Positions 8,881 to 16,994 of a stretch of 53,827 nucleotides of DNA are shown one piece after another. The stretch lies in contig CAMATN010000016.1 in NCBI GenBank assembly GCA_945861155.1, positions 1 to 53,827 of the forward strand. The letters run 5' to 3'. The notes below the pieces were generated by a model that made no database searches, was not told the DNA's origin, and worked only from the letters and a program-made list of their open reading frames with translations. The position numbers and the translations under genes are program-made. Each line of letters opens with the position of its first letter. Position 1 is the stretch's first letter. This DNA comes from Rhizobium sp. Q54. GTDB lineage: Bacteria; Pseudomonadota; Alphaproteobacteria; ATCC43930; CGMCC-115725.

Positions 8881-9837
8881 TCATCCCCGGCTGCAGGCGC
8901 CGCCGCCAAGCACGCAGAATTTGGCGCAATGCGGGTGGTTGAGCGACACCGGCCCCGTCGCGCCGGCCAGGGTCGGGCCGAGATCGAAACGCGGGTCGTA
9001 GGGCAAGAGGGTGCAGGCGATCACGGTAGGCCGCGCCGCCCCCTTGAATTTGACGACCATGCGCGAACTGGCGCACATCACGCTGTCGGGCGACTTGCCG
9101 AGGATGCCCCAGCACGCCTCGGTGATCTCGGGCACGTCCGAATCCGCATCCATTTCGGGAAAGACCGTCAGCGCACCCGGGTCATCGGCGTCAAGCGCGA
9201 TGCCGAGTCGCTCGAACAAGAGCGCAAAGCCGCGCCGGATCGCCGCTTCCGGCTCGCCCGAGAGCTGCCTCGTCGCGACCGACAAGGCAAAATCGTTGTC
9301 TGCGAGCCACAGCAGCCCATCGATGGTCGGTTGCCAGCTGCGCCGGCCGCGCTCGGCCTCGTGCACCGCACGCCCGTAATGATCGAGCGAGACGCGTATC
9401 CTGAGACGCTCGCCAAACCGTGTGCGCAGCGCGAGCAGCGCCGGCTTCATCTTGTGCATCGGCTTCATCGCATTGGTCAGCACGAGCGCCGTGAAGCCGC
9501 GCGCCAGCACGAGTTCGAGCATCGAAGGAAGCGCCGGGTTGATAAACGGCTCGCCGCCGGTGAAGCCGATCACTTGCGCGCCGAGCCGCAGCGTGTCGAT
9601 CTCGTCGAGGTATTCGGCAACTTCCGCGACGCTTAGATAGACGAGCCGGTCATTGCTCGGCGACGATTCGATGTAGCAGTGCCGGCACGTCAGATTACAC
9701 ACGGTTCCGGTGTTAAACCACAGCGTGTCGAGCGATTTGAGCGCGATCCGCGCCCGTCGCTCGCCGCTGACGGTCACCAGCGGATCCTGAAATTTGCGCG
9801 TGTCGAGCCGCGCCGCGGTTGTGAGCGCCTCGGCCAT
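8881..9837 (-). CDS. Radical SAM protein with C-terminal cysteine-rich (twitch/SPASM-like) region
   Basis: The 318-residue enzyme contains CNLTCRHC near residues 48-55, the CxxxCxxC motif that binds the SAM-cleaving 4Fe-4S cluster. The SAM-contacting GFTGGEPF follows near residues 90-97. Five further cysteines in the last 80 residues (CW, MCASS, IACTL, HCAKFC, GACS) suggest an auxiliary cluster, as in twitch or SPASM enzymes that modify peptides or small molecules. It is divergent from the uracil-catabolism cluster by 185 bases. No precursor peptide or partner is evident next to it, so the substrate is unknown. Confidence 0.88.
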   Translation of the reverse strand: MAEALTTAARLDTRKFQDPLVTVSGERRARIALKSLDTLWFNTGTVCNLTCRHCYIESSPSNDRLVYLSVAEVAEYLDEIDTLRLGAQVIGFTGGEPFINPALPSMLELVLARGFTALVLTNAMKPMHKMKPALLALRTRFGERLRIRVSLDHYGRAVHEAERGRRSWQPTIDGLLWLADNDFALSVATRQLSGEPEAAIRRGFALLFERLGIALDADDPGALTVFPEMDADSDVPEITEACWGILGKSPDSVMCASSRMVVKFKGAARPTVIACTLLPYDPRFDLGPTLAGATGPVSLNHPHCAKFCVLGGGACSRG

Positions 9838-10022
9838 GGCAGCCTTCCCGATAGAAACCTACCCGGCATTATTATCGCATGACGCGCGGTTTGTGTTGTC
9901 GCATCAGGCAAGGCGAGGTCGGCCGTGCTGGCTACTCGTTTTCGAATGCCGTCGCGACGATTGCTGGCGAAGGGCGATATCGATACTCTCGCAAATTGCG
10001 GAATTGTTTCTTGCGGGTGGTG

Positions 10023-11276
10023 ATGGAGCAACTTATCCCACGGCACATTCGGTTGACCACCCATCCGGGCGGCGCCGGAACGGGCGCGGTGCCGCTGTGC
10101 TGGGCGGCGGCAAGCGCGGCGCTGCGCGGCCCGGTCGTCGCCAGCCCGGCCGAGCCGCGCCACCGCACCGCGATCGGCTCGCATAGCGGTTCCTACGCCA
10201 TCTATCGCGCGCTCGCCGTGGCGACCGGAGCACTGGCGGCCGGTCACCGCCCCGACCTGACCGATACCGCGCCGGTCGCCCTGGTCGGTCCCTGGCCGCA
10301 ATGGAGCGAGCCGGGCAGGATCGTCTCGCTCGACCCGTACGGCCATCTGGTGGGCGAAGTATTCGCCGAACAAATCCGCGCCGGGATCGACGTCCGCCCG
10401 ACGATCGCGATCGCCACCGCGCATATCGACCTGCCGGAAATCCGCCAGCGCATCGATTCCGGCGACATCATCCCCGACGGCCGTGTCGTACTGCAGAGCG
10501 GCGAGGTCCGCGTCACCAAGATAGCGATCGACCCGGTCTGGCACCTGCCCGGGATCGCCGCCCGGTTCGGCGTCGCCGAATCCCTGCTGCGGCGCCGGCT
10601 GTTCGAGGAAACCGGCGGCATGTTCTCCGAACTGGTGACCCGGCCGGATATCGAATTGTTCCTGCCCCCGATCGGCGGCACCAGCGTATATCTGTTCGGC
10701 GATCTCGACCGCCTCGGCAGGCCCGACACGGCGATTGCCTGCCGGGTGCATGACGAATGCAACGGCTCGGATGTGTTCGGCTCGGATATCTGCACCTGCC
10801 GGCCCTACCTCGTGCACGGTGTCGAAATCTGCGCGGTGACGGCGCAGCGGGGCGGTGTCGGCCTCGTCGTCTACAACCGCAAGGAGGGGCGCGCGCTGGG
10901 CGAGGTGACCAAGTTCCTGGTCTATAACGCGCGGAAGCGCCAAGCCGGCGGCGACCGCGCCGAGACCTATTTCCGCCGCACCGAATGCGTCGCCGGCGTC
11001 GAGGACATGCGCTTTCAGGAGCTGATGCCCGATGTGTTCCACTGGCTCGGCATCAGGCGCATCGACCGCTCTGTATCGATGTCGAACATCAAGCACGAGG
11101 CGCTGCGCGGGCAGGGGATCGAGGTGGTCGAACAGGTGGCGATCCCCGAGGGGCTGGTCCCGCTCGATGCCCAGGTCGAGATCGCGGCGAAGAAGGCCGC
11201 GGGCTATTTCGCCCCTTCCGGCGTGCCGGGCCGCGCCAAATTGCGCCGCACCAAAGGGCGCAGCCTGGACGCGTGA
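10023..11276 (+). CDS. GTP cyclohydrolase II-like uracil-catabolism protein (URC1 family)
   Basis: The 417-residue protein has an N-terminal domain of about 190 residues followed by a GTP cyclohydrolase II core. The zinc-binding triad appears as C-x10-C-x-C in HDECNGSDVFGSDICTC. The catalytic D-x-R pair is visible in GVEDMRF, and SMSNIKH replaces the usual TNNPKK segment. It lacks the RibB partner domain of riboflavin enzymes. Its neighbours URC4 and uracil phosphoribosyltransferase identify it as the URC1 type, which acts in ribosylated-uracil breakdown rather than riboflavin synthesis. I chose the ATG at 10023 (MEQLIPRHIRLTTHP), which gives the usual length; residues encoded upstream look non-coding. 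Confidence 0.88.
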   Translation: MEQLIPRHIRLTTHPGGAGTGAVPLCWAAASAALRGPVVASPAEPRHRTAIGSHSGSYAIYRALAVATGALAAGHRPDLTDTAPVALVGPWPQWSEPGRIVSLDPYGHLVGEVFAEQIRAGIDVRPTIAIATAHIDLPEIRQRIDSGDIIPDGRVVLQSGEVRVTKIAIDPVWHLPGIAARFGVAESLLRRRLFEETGGMFSELVTRPDIELFLPPIGGTSVYLFGDLDRLGRPDTAIACRVHDECNGSDVFGSDICTCRPYLVHGVEICAVTAQRGGVGLVVYNRKEGRALGEVTKFLVYNARKRQAGGDRAETYFRRTECVAGVEDMRFQELMPDVFHWLGIRRIDRSVSMSNIKHEALRGQGIEVVEQVAIPEGLVPLDAQVEIAAKKAAGYFAPSGVPGRAKLRRTKGRSLDA

Positions 11277-11343
11277 TCCAGCCGCTCCCGCAACGCTGGG
11301 GAGAGTTATCTGCCCGAAGCTCGCGGCATGAATCAGCCCATGC

Positions 11344-11525
11344 CAACGACCTTGTCATACCGGCGAAGGAGGTTGTCGGCAAATCGCCGATAGCGCTGCA
11401 TCGGCAATTTGCGTCCTTCGAGACGCACGGCGTCTATCCAGCCATCGGCAATTTGATTACAGCCTCGAAGGCCGGTACCACTTCGGCCGTGGATACCGGC
11501 CTTCGCCGGTATGACAAGGTCGTTG
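11344..11525. repeat. Long inverted-repeat element (GTCATACCGGCGAAGG family)
   Basis: Two 26-base arms at 11344-11369 and 11500-11525 are perfect reverse complements and enclose about 130 bases. The core GTCATACCGGCGAAGG resembles the dispersed GTCATCCCGGCGAA repeats at 18681 and 24897. It fills the gap between the URC1 and URC4 genes and would form a long hairpin in their shared transcript. Confidence 0.8.
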
Positions 11526-11536
11526 TGGTTTGAGAC

Positions 11537-12736
11537 ATGTCGTCTACTGGTTCGGGCGAATATCTGCTTAGCTCCGCCGCCGTGCGCGAGCGTTGCGCTG
11601 TCGTGCTCGCCGCGGCCGAGCGCGGCGAGACGCGGCATTTTCGGATTGTCCCCGAGCGGCTTGACGATGCGGTCGATCGCGTGGTCGCGGTGACGCGGCG
11701 GCGTTATCCCGATCTCGCCGTGCCGTTCCATAGCCGTTGGCGACATTTCGATGGGGACGGCTTCGCGCGCGCGCGACTGGTCGCACCCGGCGCCGACCGG
11801 GCGGAAACGGCGCGGGCGCGGCTCGACCTCGCGATCGTCTCGGTGCTGCTCGATGCCGGCGCCGGCGCGCGCTGGACCTATCGCGAAGAAGCGACCGGGC
11901 GGGTGCTGGCGCGCTCCGAGGGGCTGGCGGTCGCCAGTCTCAGGGCGATGCAGGCCGGAGTGTTTTCGGCCGATCCGGGCCGGCCGTGGCGCGCCGATGC
12001 GGCGGCGCTCGCGGCGCTGACGGCCGAGCGGCTGGGCGAGGCTTTGCAGCACGGGCCGGACAATCCGCTCGCCGGGCTGGACGGCAGGGCAGGGCTGCTG
12101 CGGCGCCTCGGCGAGGTGGCGGCCGGGTTGCCCGAATTGTTCGGGTCGCCGGCCCGGCTCGGCAATCTCCATGATTTCTGGCTGCCCTTCCGCGCCAATC
12201 TGCCGGCACCGGATATTCTGAAGCTGGTGCTGCAGGCGCTCGGGCCGATCTGGCCCGGTCGGCTAACCCTCGGCGGCGTACCGCTTGGCGATTGCGGGCG
12301 GCATGGCGCGATCGCCGGCGACGGCGTCGTCCCGTTTCACAAGCTCAGCCAGTGGCTGGTCTATTCGCTGATCGAGCCGCTCGCCGATGCCGGTTTCACC
12401 GTCACCGGGTTGGACGGGCTGACCGGCCTCGCCGAATACCGCAATGGCGGGCTGTTCCTCGATTGCGGCGCGATCGTCGCCCGCGATGATGATTTGGCGC
12501 GCCGCGCGCTCGATCCGTTCAGCGAGCCGGTCGTCGAGTGGCGGGCGCTGACGGTGGCGCTGCTCGACCGCCTCGCGGAGCGGGTGCGTCACCGATTCGG
12601 CCGCGACGCCGCGAGCTTTCCGCTCGCCCGGGTCCTCGAAGGCGGCAGCTGGGCCGCCGGCCGCGAGATCGCCGCCGAGCGCCGGCCGGATGGCGGACCG
12701 CCGCTCACGATCGCCAGCGACGGCACCCTCTTCTAA
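11537..12736 (+). CDS. DUF1688 / URC4-urg3 family uracil-catabolism protein
   Basis: The 399-residue product begins with YLLSSAAVRERC, typical of the DUF1688 (URC4/urg3) family. It also contains VPFHSRWRHFDGDG, LHDFWLPFRANLPAPD and the segment FHKLSQWLVYSLIEPL, all family landmarks. In yeasts URC4 is required to degrade uracil by the URC route; its exact reaction has not been settled to my knowledge. The gene lies between URC1 and upp on the same strand. The ATG at 11537 lacks a clear ribosome-binding site and sits just after a repeat element, so the true start could be slightly downstream. Confidence 0.9.
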   Translation: MSSTGSGEYLLSSAAVRERCAVVLAAAERGETRHFRIVPERLDDAVDRVVAVTRRRYPDLAVPFHSRWRHFDGDGFARARLVAPGADRAETARARLDLAIVSVLLDAGAGARWTYREEATGRVLARSEGLAVASLRAMQAGVFSADPGRPWRADAAALAALTAERLGEALQHGPDNPLAGLDGRAGLLRRLGEVAAGLPELFGSPARLGNLHDFWLPFRANLPAPDILKLVLQALGPIWPGRLTLGGVPLGDCGRHGAIAGDGVVPFHKLSQWLVYSLIEPLADAGFTVTGLDGLTGLAEYRNGGLFLDCGAIVARDDDLARRALDPFSEPVVEWRALTVALLDRLAERVRHRFGRDAASFPLARVLEGGSWAAGREIAAERRPDGGPPLTIASDGTLF

Positions 12737-12757
12737 GAGCTCGGCTGGATCAATGCC

Positions 12758-12873
12758 GTGCGTCCTTCGAGATGCCCGCTATGCGGGCTCCTCAGGATGA
12801 GGGTTTGTCTTCATTTTATCAATAACATAACCTCATCCTGAGGAGGCGCAAAGCGCCGTCTCGAAGGACGCAC
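12758..12873. repeat. Inverted repeat of the CCTCATCCTGAGG family
   Basis: The ends at 12758-12772 and 12859-12873 are exact reverse complements (GTGCGTCCTTCGAGA). Inside, CCTCAGGATGAGG faces CCTCATCCTGAGG across an AT-rich centre. This pattern is a common intergenic palindrome in alphaproteobacteria. It lies between URC4 and upp. Confidence 0.8.
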
Positions 12874-12925
12874 GATCGTCTTGCGGGTAATCTTCTGTCC
12901 ACCCTTCCTTTGAGGACAATGCGCC

Positions 12926-13582
12926 ATGCACAACGCCTCGTCCCCCCGCGCACCTGGATCGGTCACTCTCGTCGATCATCCGTTGGTCCAGCACAAGCTG
13001 TCGCTGATGCGTGCCGCGGACACCAGCACGTCGAAATTCCGCCGCCTGATGCGCGAGGTCAGCCTGTTGCTCGGCTACGAGGCGACCCGGGACCTCGCGC
13101 TCGAAATGACCGAGATCGTGACGCCGCTCGAACCGGCCCGCGTGCCGGTGCTGGCCGGCAAGAAACTGTGTCTCGTGTCGATCCTGCGCGCCGGCAACGG
13201 CATTCTCGACGGTATGCTCGATCTCGTGCCGTCGGCGCGGGTCGGCCATATCGGGATCTATCGCGAGCCGCGCACCCTCGGAGCGGTCGAATATTACCTG
13301 AAGCTCCCGGAGGACCTCGCCGAGCGCGACGTCATCCTGGTCGACCCGATGCTGGCGACCGGGAATTCGGCGGTCGCGGCAATCTCGCGCCTCGTTGAAT
13401 TGCGTGCGCGCTCGATCAAGTTCGTCTGTCTGGTCGCCGCGCCGGAGGGGATCGAACAGCTGCACCGCGTCTTTCCCGAGGTGGCGATCGTGACCGCTTG
13501 CGTCGACCGTTGCCTCAACGAGCATGGCTATATTCTGCCGGGGCTCGGTGACGCCGGCGACCGGCTGTTCGGCACCAAATAA
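12926..13582 (+). CDS. upp: Uracil phosphoribosyltransferase
   Basis: Upp joins uracil to PRPP to make UMP. The 218-residue product has standard length. It starts [18 protein letters not shown], has [13 protein letters not shown] in the uracil/PRPP region, the PRPP-binding loop [11 protein letters not shown], and the C-terminal uracil loop [17 protein letters not shown]. In the URC pathway uracil must first be ribosylated, and the third gene of the cluster (URC6 in yeast) is a uracil phosphoribosyltransferase. Its place after URC1 and URC4 therefore points to catabolism as well as salvage. Confidence 0.96.
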   Translation: MHNASSPRAPGSVTLVDHPLVQHKLSLMRAADTSTSKFRRLMREVSLLLGYEATRDLALEMTEIVTPLEPARVPVLAGKKLCLVSILRAGNGILDGMLDLVPSARVGHIGIYREPRTLGAVEYYLKLPEDLAERDVILVDPMLATGNSAVAAISRLVELRARSIKFVCLVAAPEGIEQLHRVFPEVAIVTACVDRCLNEHGYILPGLGDAGDRLFGTK

Positions 13583-13599
13583 TCAGCGGCGCCCAACGA

Positions 13600-15105
13600 T
13601 CAGCGGCGCAGAATGATCTCGATCCGGCGGTTGCGCTCGCGCCCCTGCGCGTTGGCCGAGCCGTCCGCCTGATGGTTCGGCGCCACCGGACGGGTACGGC
13701 CAAAGGCGCTTTCGACAAAGCGCGGGCGGGGTTTGGGCACACGGGCGGCGAGCCAGGCGGCAACGGCACGTGCTCGCCGCTCGGACAGCGCCAGATTTTC
13801 GTCGTCATTGCCCGAGGAGTCGGTGTGTCCGGCGACGATGACCTGACGGGGTTGGGTTGTCGCGATCAGCGTCGCGAGCGTTGACAGCAGCGGCTCGGCC
13901 GCCTCGTCGAGCGTGTCGAGCCCCGGTCCGAACAGTTTGTCCGCCGGCAGGACGATGACGAGACCGCGATCGCTTTTGGTGGCGCGCAGCGCGGCTTCGA
14001 GTTGCGGGACGCTGGTCGGGACGCTAGTCGGGAGGGGGGTTGAAGGCCGGTTCGCTGGCGGGGTAACCGGCGCCGGCGCCGGCGCGACCGAAATGGGAGG
14101 TGGATTGACCGGCGGGGCGATCGGAGCGGCCGGCGGCAAGCCCGGGGCAGGATCGGCGACGGCAGCGGCAACAATTGTCGGCGGCGCGAGCTGGGAGCGC
14201 GCGATCGGCGCGACCGAGGCGCGCGAAACGGTCGGCGCCATCGCACCGTCGGGCAGGCGCGCCGCCCGTAGCGGGAGCGCGAAAACCGGCAGCGTCTCAT
14301 AGGGATTGTCGGTCGTCCCGGCGGTGCCGCGATTGGTGGTGAGGGTCAGCGGTCCGCTGGCGTCGAGCGTCCGGCAATCGAAAACCAATTCGGCGTCGAG
14401 TCGATCGCCGGGGGGCACCACCAGCGCCAAATTCTCGGCCGGCGCCTTGATCGGTGCCGCACCGCCCCGAGCATCGCTCAACACGAGGCTGCCATCCCGG
14501 TTGAGTGCGATCGAACGATCGTTGCCATTCGTTGCGCGCAGCGAAACGACGCACGCGTTCGCGCCTGCGATCACGCGCCGCACCAGCAGCGCCGCGCCGT
14601 TCGGGTGGTTTGCCTGGACCTCGTCGCCGCCGGACCGGTCCGGGATCGGGAGCCGGGTTCGGAATACCGGCGCATCGTCGTGCGGATTGTCGGTCGTCCC
14701 GATCCCCTCGTTGCTCAACAGCCCGAGATGCGGCGCGGCCGGCGCGGGTGGCCCGATAAAAACCAGGGTGGCGGCCAGTTCGCTGCGCGCCGGAATGCGC
14801 AATTCGGGGTTATCGAGCGGCGGGTTGAGGCGATAGAGCCCCCGCGCCGGATCTGCGAGCACCAGGCTGCGCCCGCGATTGAGGCGCAATTCACGATCGG
14901 TAGGATTCGCGATAATAGCCGATAAAACGATCGAATCGGACCGTGCCTCGAGCGTCTTCAGCAGGATCGAGGCGCTGTTGGGATGCGCGATCCGGCGCTC
15001 GATCGGAATCGATTGGGCCAGCGCCGCTTCCACGGCAACGCCGAATCCGGCAGCGATGAGCAGACAGGCGGCAACCGCGCGGAGCGGGTCGGAGAGAGGG
15101 TGCAT
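13600..15105 (-). CDS. OmpA-domain envelope protein with two internal repeats
   Basis: The 501-residue precursor begins with a signal peptide (MHPLSDPLRAVAACLLIAAGF, then a cleavage region near ALAQS). Two related modules follow, each with a LNR-SLVLxD start and a GTTDNP-PVF end. A Pro/Ala-rich linker (about residues 290-360) leads to a C-terminal OmpA-like domain with GHTDSSGNDDENLALSERRA and a basic RNRRIEI end, which binds peptidoglycan. There is no visible beta-barrel, so it is probably periplasmic or anchored otherwise. The start is uncertain; in-frame ATGs at 15129 and 15153 would add residues before the signal peptide. It follows the Spy-like gene of the ECF operon. Confidence 0.85.
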   Translation of the reverse strand: MHPLSDPLRAVAACLLIAAGFGVAVEAALAQSIPIERRIAHPNSASILLKTLEARSDSIVLSAIIANPTDRELRLNRGRSLVLADPARGLYRLNPPLDNPELRIPARSELAATLVFIGPPAPAAPHLGLLSNEGIGTTDNPHDDAPVFRTRLPIPDRSGGDEVQANHPNGAALLVRRVIAGANACVVSLRATNGNDRSIALNRDGSLVLSDARGGAAPIKAPAENLALVVPPGDRLDAELVFDCRTLDASGPLTLTTNRGTAGTTDNPYETLPVFALPLRAARLPDGAMAPTVSRASVAPIARSQLAPPTIVAAAVADPAPGLPPAAPIAPPVNPPPISVAPAPAPVTPPANRPSTPLPTSVPTSVPQLEAALRATKSDRGLVIVLPADKLFGPGLDTLDEAAEPLLSTLATLIATTQPRQVIVAGHTDSSGNDDENLALSERRARAVAAWLAARVPKPRPRFVESAFGRTRPVAPNHQADGSANAQGRERNRRIEIILRR

Positions 15106-15247
15106 GGCGGATGCGGAACGAGGAGCCATTCGTGATCGGGGCTGACATAGCATTTTTGCCGCGCCCTTTAGCCGATCGCCCGGTCGCTTGCTCGAAGCGA
15201 CGCCCCAGATCGTGGCAGGTGGTTGTGGCCACCGTCGTCGAGAGAAA

Positions 15248-15751
15248 TCAGCGGTTCTGCGCGGGCGGCTGTCGCCATGACCCCCGCCGCTCACGCGCCA
15301 GCGCGACAAATTTGATGCGCTGGGCGGGCGTCAGCAGCGTCATGAACTCGACGGTTTGAGCCATCGATTCGTGCTGAAGCACGCGCCGCTTCTCGGCGGC
15401 CTCGTCGAACAGGCGCAACGCTTGCGCCGTGTCCGCCTCGGGCTTGGCGATCTCTTCCCAGGCGGCGCCGGTCAGCGGCGCGATCAGTTGTTGCATCCGC
15501 TCGCTGCGGCCTCGCATCGCGGCGATGAATTTATCGAAGCCGGCCCGCTGCCGGGGGTCGAGCTCGAGTTCAGCCGCGATGCGCTGATAGCGCTGCTCGA
15601 TGCCTGGCCGGGTTGGCTGCGGGCGAACTCCGGTCCACAGGGCGCCGGCGATGAAGAACACGTTCAATGCCACCGAGACCGCGAGGATCGCGAGCGCGAG
15701 GCGCCGGCGCGGCCAGTCGCCTGCCGCGCGCGTCGTCCCGGCGGACGCCAT
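15248..15751 (-). CDS. Spy/CpxP/CnrX-like periplasmic sensor protein
   Basis: The 167-residue product has one transmembrane helix (LALAILAVSVALNVFFIAGALW, about residues 20-42) and a helical periplasmic domain. It carries LDPRQRAGFDKFI and LLTPAQRIKF, the paired LTxxQ-type motifs of the Spy/CpxP/CnrX superfamily, often annotated as periplasmic heavy-metal sensor. The start is clear: GAGGTGA overlaps the stop codon of the upstream gene and the ATG follows. The order sigma factor, membrane protein, Spy-like sensor resembles the cnrYXH arrangement, in which such a protein controls an ECF sigma factor. Confidence 0.85.
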   Translation of the reverse strand: MASAGTTRAAGDWPRRRLALAILAVSVALNVFFIAGALWTGVRPQPTRPGIEQRYQRIAAELELDPRQRAGFDKFIAAMRGRSERMQQLIAPLTGAAWEEIAKPEADTAQALRLFDEAAEKRRVLQHESMAQTVEFMTLLTPAQRIKFVALARERRGSWRQPPAQNR

Positions 15752-15758
15752 GCTCACC

Positions 15759-16325
15759 TCAGGCACCGTCGGACGGGTCGCGCAGGAGGCCGGCGGATGG
15801 ATCCAGCAATTCGTTCAGGAAACCGTCCTCGCCAGCTCGGCCGCCCTGGGAGACGGAACCCGAAATATCCATGCCGAGCGCAAAGCCGAGCCAGCTCGCC
15901 ATGGCCATCGCTGCGGCGAGGCTGCCCCACTCGGCCCCCGATCTGGCCATCGCCGAAAAACCGGTTCTCGCGCGGTTTTTTGGGCGGAACGCGACGATCG
16001 TGGCCGATTGCGGCTCGCCGTCGCCGATCAGCGGATCGGCGCGCGCGAGGATCGTCTCGGACACGGCCTCGAACTGCGCGGCGCCGAAAGCGCGCGCCGC
16101 CGCGATGTCGGCCAGGGCCTCCTGAACCATCGGATCCTGGTCGCGGGCGAGCCACTCGGCGATCCGTTCGCGGTCGTCGGGATCGAGCACCCCGTCGGCA
16201 AAGCCCGCGAAATCGAGATAGCGCGCGGCGTCGTCCTCCGGCGCGTCGATCGTTCGGCTGCGCCGCCACAGCTCGCCGTCCGGGATTCCGGTCGGCGCCT
16301 GGCGGCCGATACCCTCGCCTCGCAT
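15759..16325 (-). CDS. Putative anti-sigma factor, single transmembrane helix
   Basis: The 188-residue product has a cytoplasmic N-terminal region with YLDFAGFADGVLDPDDRERIAEWLARD, resembling an anti-sigma zinc-finger-type helix bundle but without the usual His-x3-Cys-x2-Cys. One hydrophobic segment follows (LAAAMAMASWLGFALGM, about residues 140-156) with a short periplasmic tail. It lies 119 bases after the ECF sigma gene and is tightly coupled to the Spy-like gene. A role as membrane anti-sigma is inferred from this position and topology. GAGAGAG precedes the chosen ATG; the frame is open further upstream to 16448. Confidence 0.7.
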   Translation of the reverse strand: MRGEGIGRQAPTGIPDGELWRRSRTIDAPEDDAARYLDFAGFADGVLDPDDRERIAEWLARDQDPMVQEALADIAAARAFGAAQFEAVSETILARADPLIGDGEPQSATIVAFRPKNRARTGFSAMARSGAEWGSLAAAMAMASWLGFALGMDISGSVSQGGRAGEDGFLNELLDPSAGLLRDPSDGA

Positions 16326-16444
16326 TACCGCTCTCTCTTCATGGTCTGTTGTACGACCCAAAGAAGAAGATAATCCCCGCAGGTCCCGGCTGGAGCGGAT
16401 TTCGCTCAAATTGAATCGGCTTCCCCGCCGATCATGGACGCCCG

Positions 16445-16981
16445 TCATGGCCGGTCGGGATCGTCCTTGAAGTGAGCCCGCAATTTGACCATCGCCTTGT
16501 GGTGCGCGCTGCGCACCGTCTGCGGGTCGATGCCGAGCGCCCGGGCGATGTCGGCGACGTCCATTTCGCGGTCGTACAGCATCGCCAGGATCTCGCGCTG
16601 GCGCGGCGAGAGCAACGCCTCGGGCAGTTTGAGTTTTTGCACCGGTTCGACCGGAGGGACCGCGAGCTGCGCCTCGGGCACCGCGTCGATCGGCACCGAT
16701 TCCGGCCGGCGCCGGCGCAGCGCGTCGCGCGCCGTGCTGCGCGCGACGATCGTCAGCCAGGTCGACAGCGCGGCGCGCGCCGGGTCATAGGTCCGCAGCA
16801 GACGGAAATCGTCCTTGCATAGCCGGACGAAGACTTCCTGCGTCAAATCCTCGATGTCGCCCGGCACCGGCGCGATGCCGCGCACCGCGGCGACGATCAG
16901 GCCGCCATGGCGGCGCACGAACCCCTTCCACGCAGCGCCCTCGCCATTCAGCAGCGCGTCCGAAAGAGCTTCCTGTGCCAA
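16445..16981 (-). CDS. ECF-type RNA polymerase sigma factor
   Basis: The 178-residue protein contains sigma region 2 (DIEDLTQEVFVRLCKDD and LSTWLTIVARSTARDALRR) and sigma region 4 (LSPRQREILAMLYDREM followed by the helix-turn-helix VADIARALGIDPQTVRSAHHKAM). There is no region 1 or 3, as expected for ECF factors. The start is TTG at 16981, which gives MAQEALSDALLNG; no in-frame ATG is close. It starts 13 bases after the fumarase stop on the same strand. It heads a group with a membrane protein and a Spy-like protein, suggesting an envelope or metal stress response. Confidence 0.92.
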   Translation of the reverse strand: MAQEALSDALLNGEGAAWKGFVRRHGGLIVAAVRGIAPVPGDIEDLTQEVFVRLCKDDFRLLRTYDPARAALSTWLTIVARSTARDALRRRRPESVPIDAVPEAQLAVPPVEPVQKLKLPEALLSPRQREILAMLYDREMDVADIARALGIDPQTVRSAHHKAMVKLRAHFKDDPDRP

Positions 16982-16994
16982 TCACGGGTCCCGG

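Noticed and set aside
9879-10022. 48-residue N-terminal extension of URC1
   Set aside because: Composition is unlike the rest of the protein, and the ATG at 10023 gives the usual family length.
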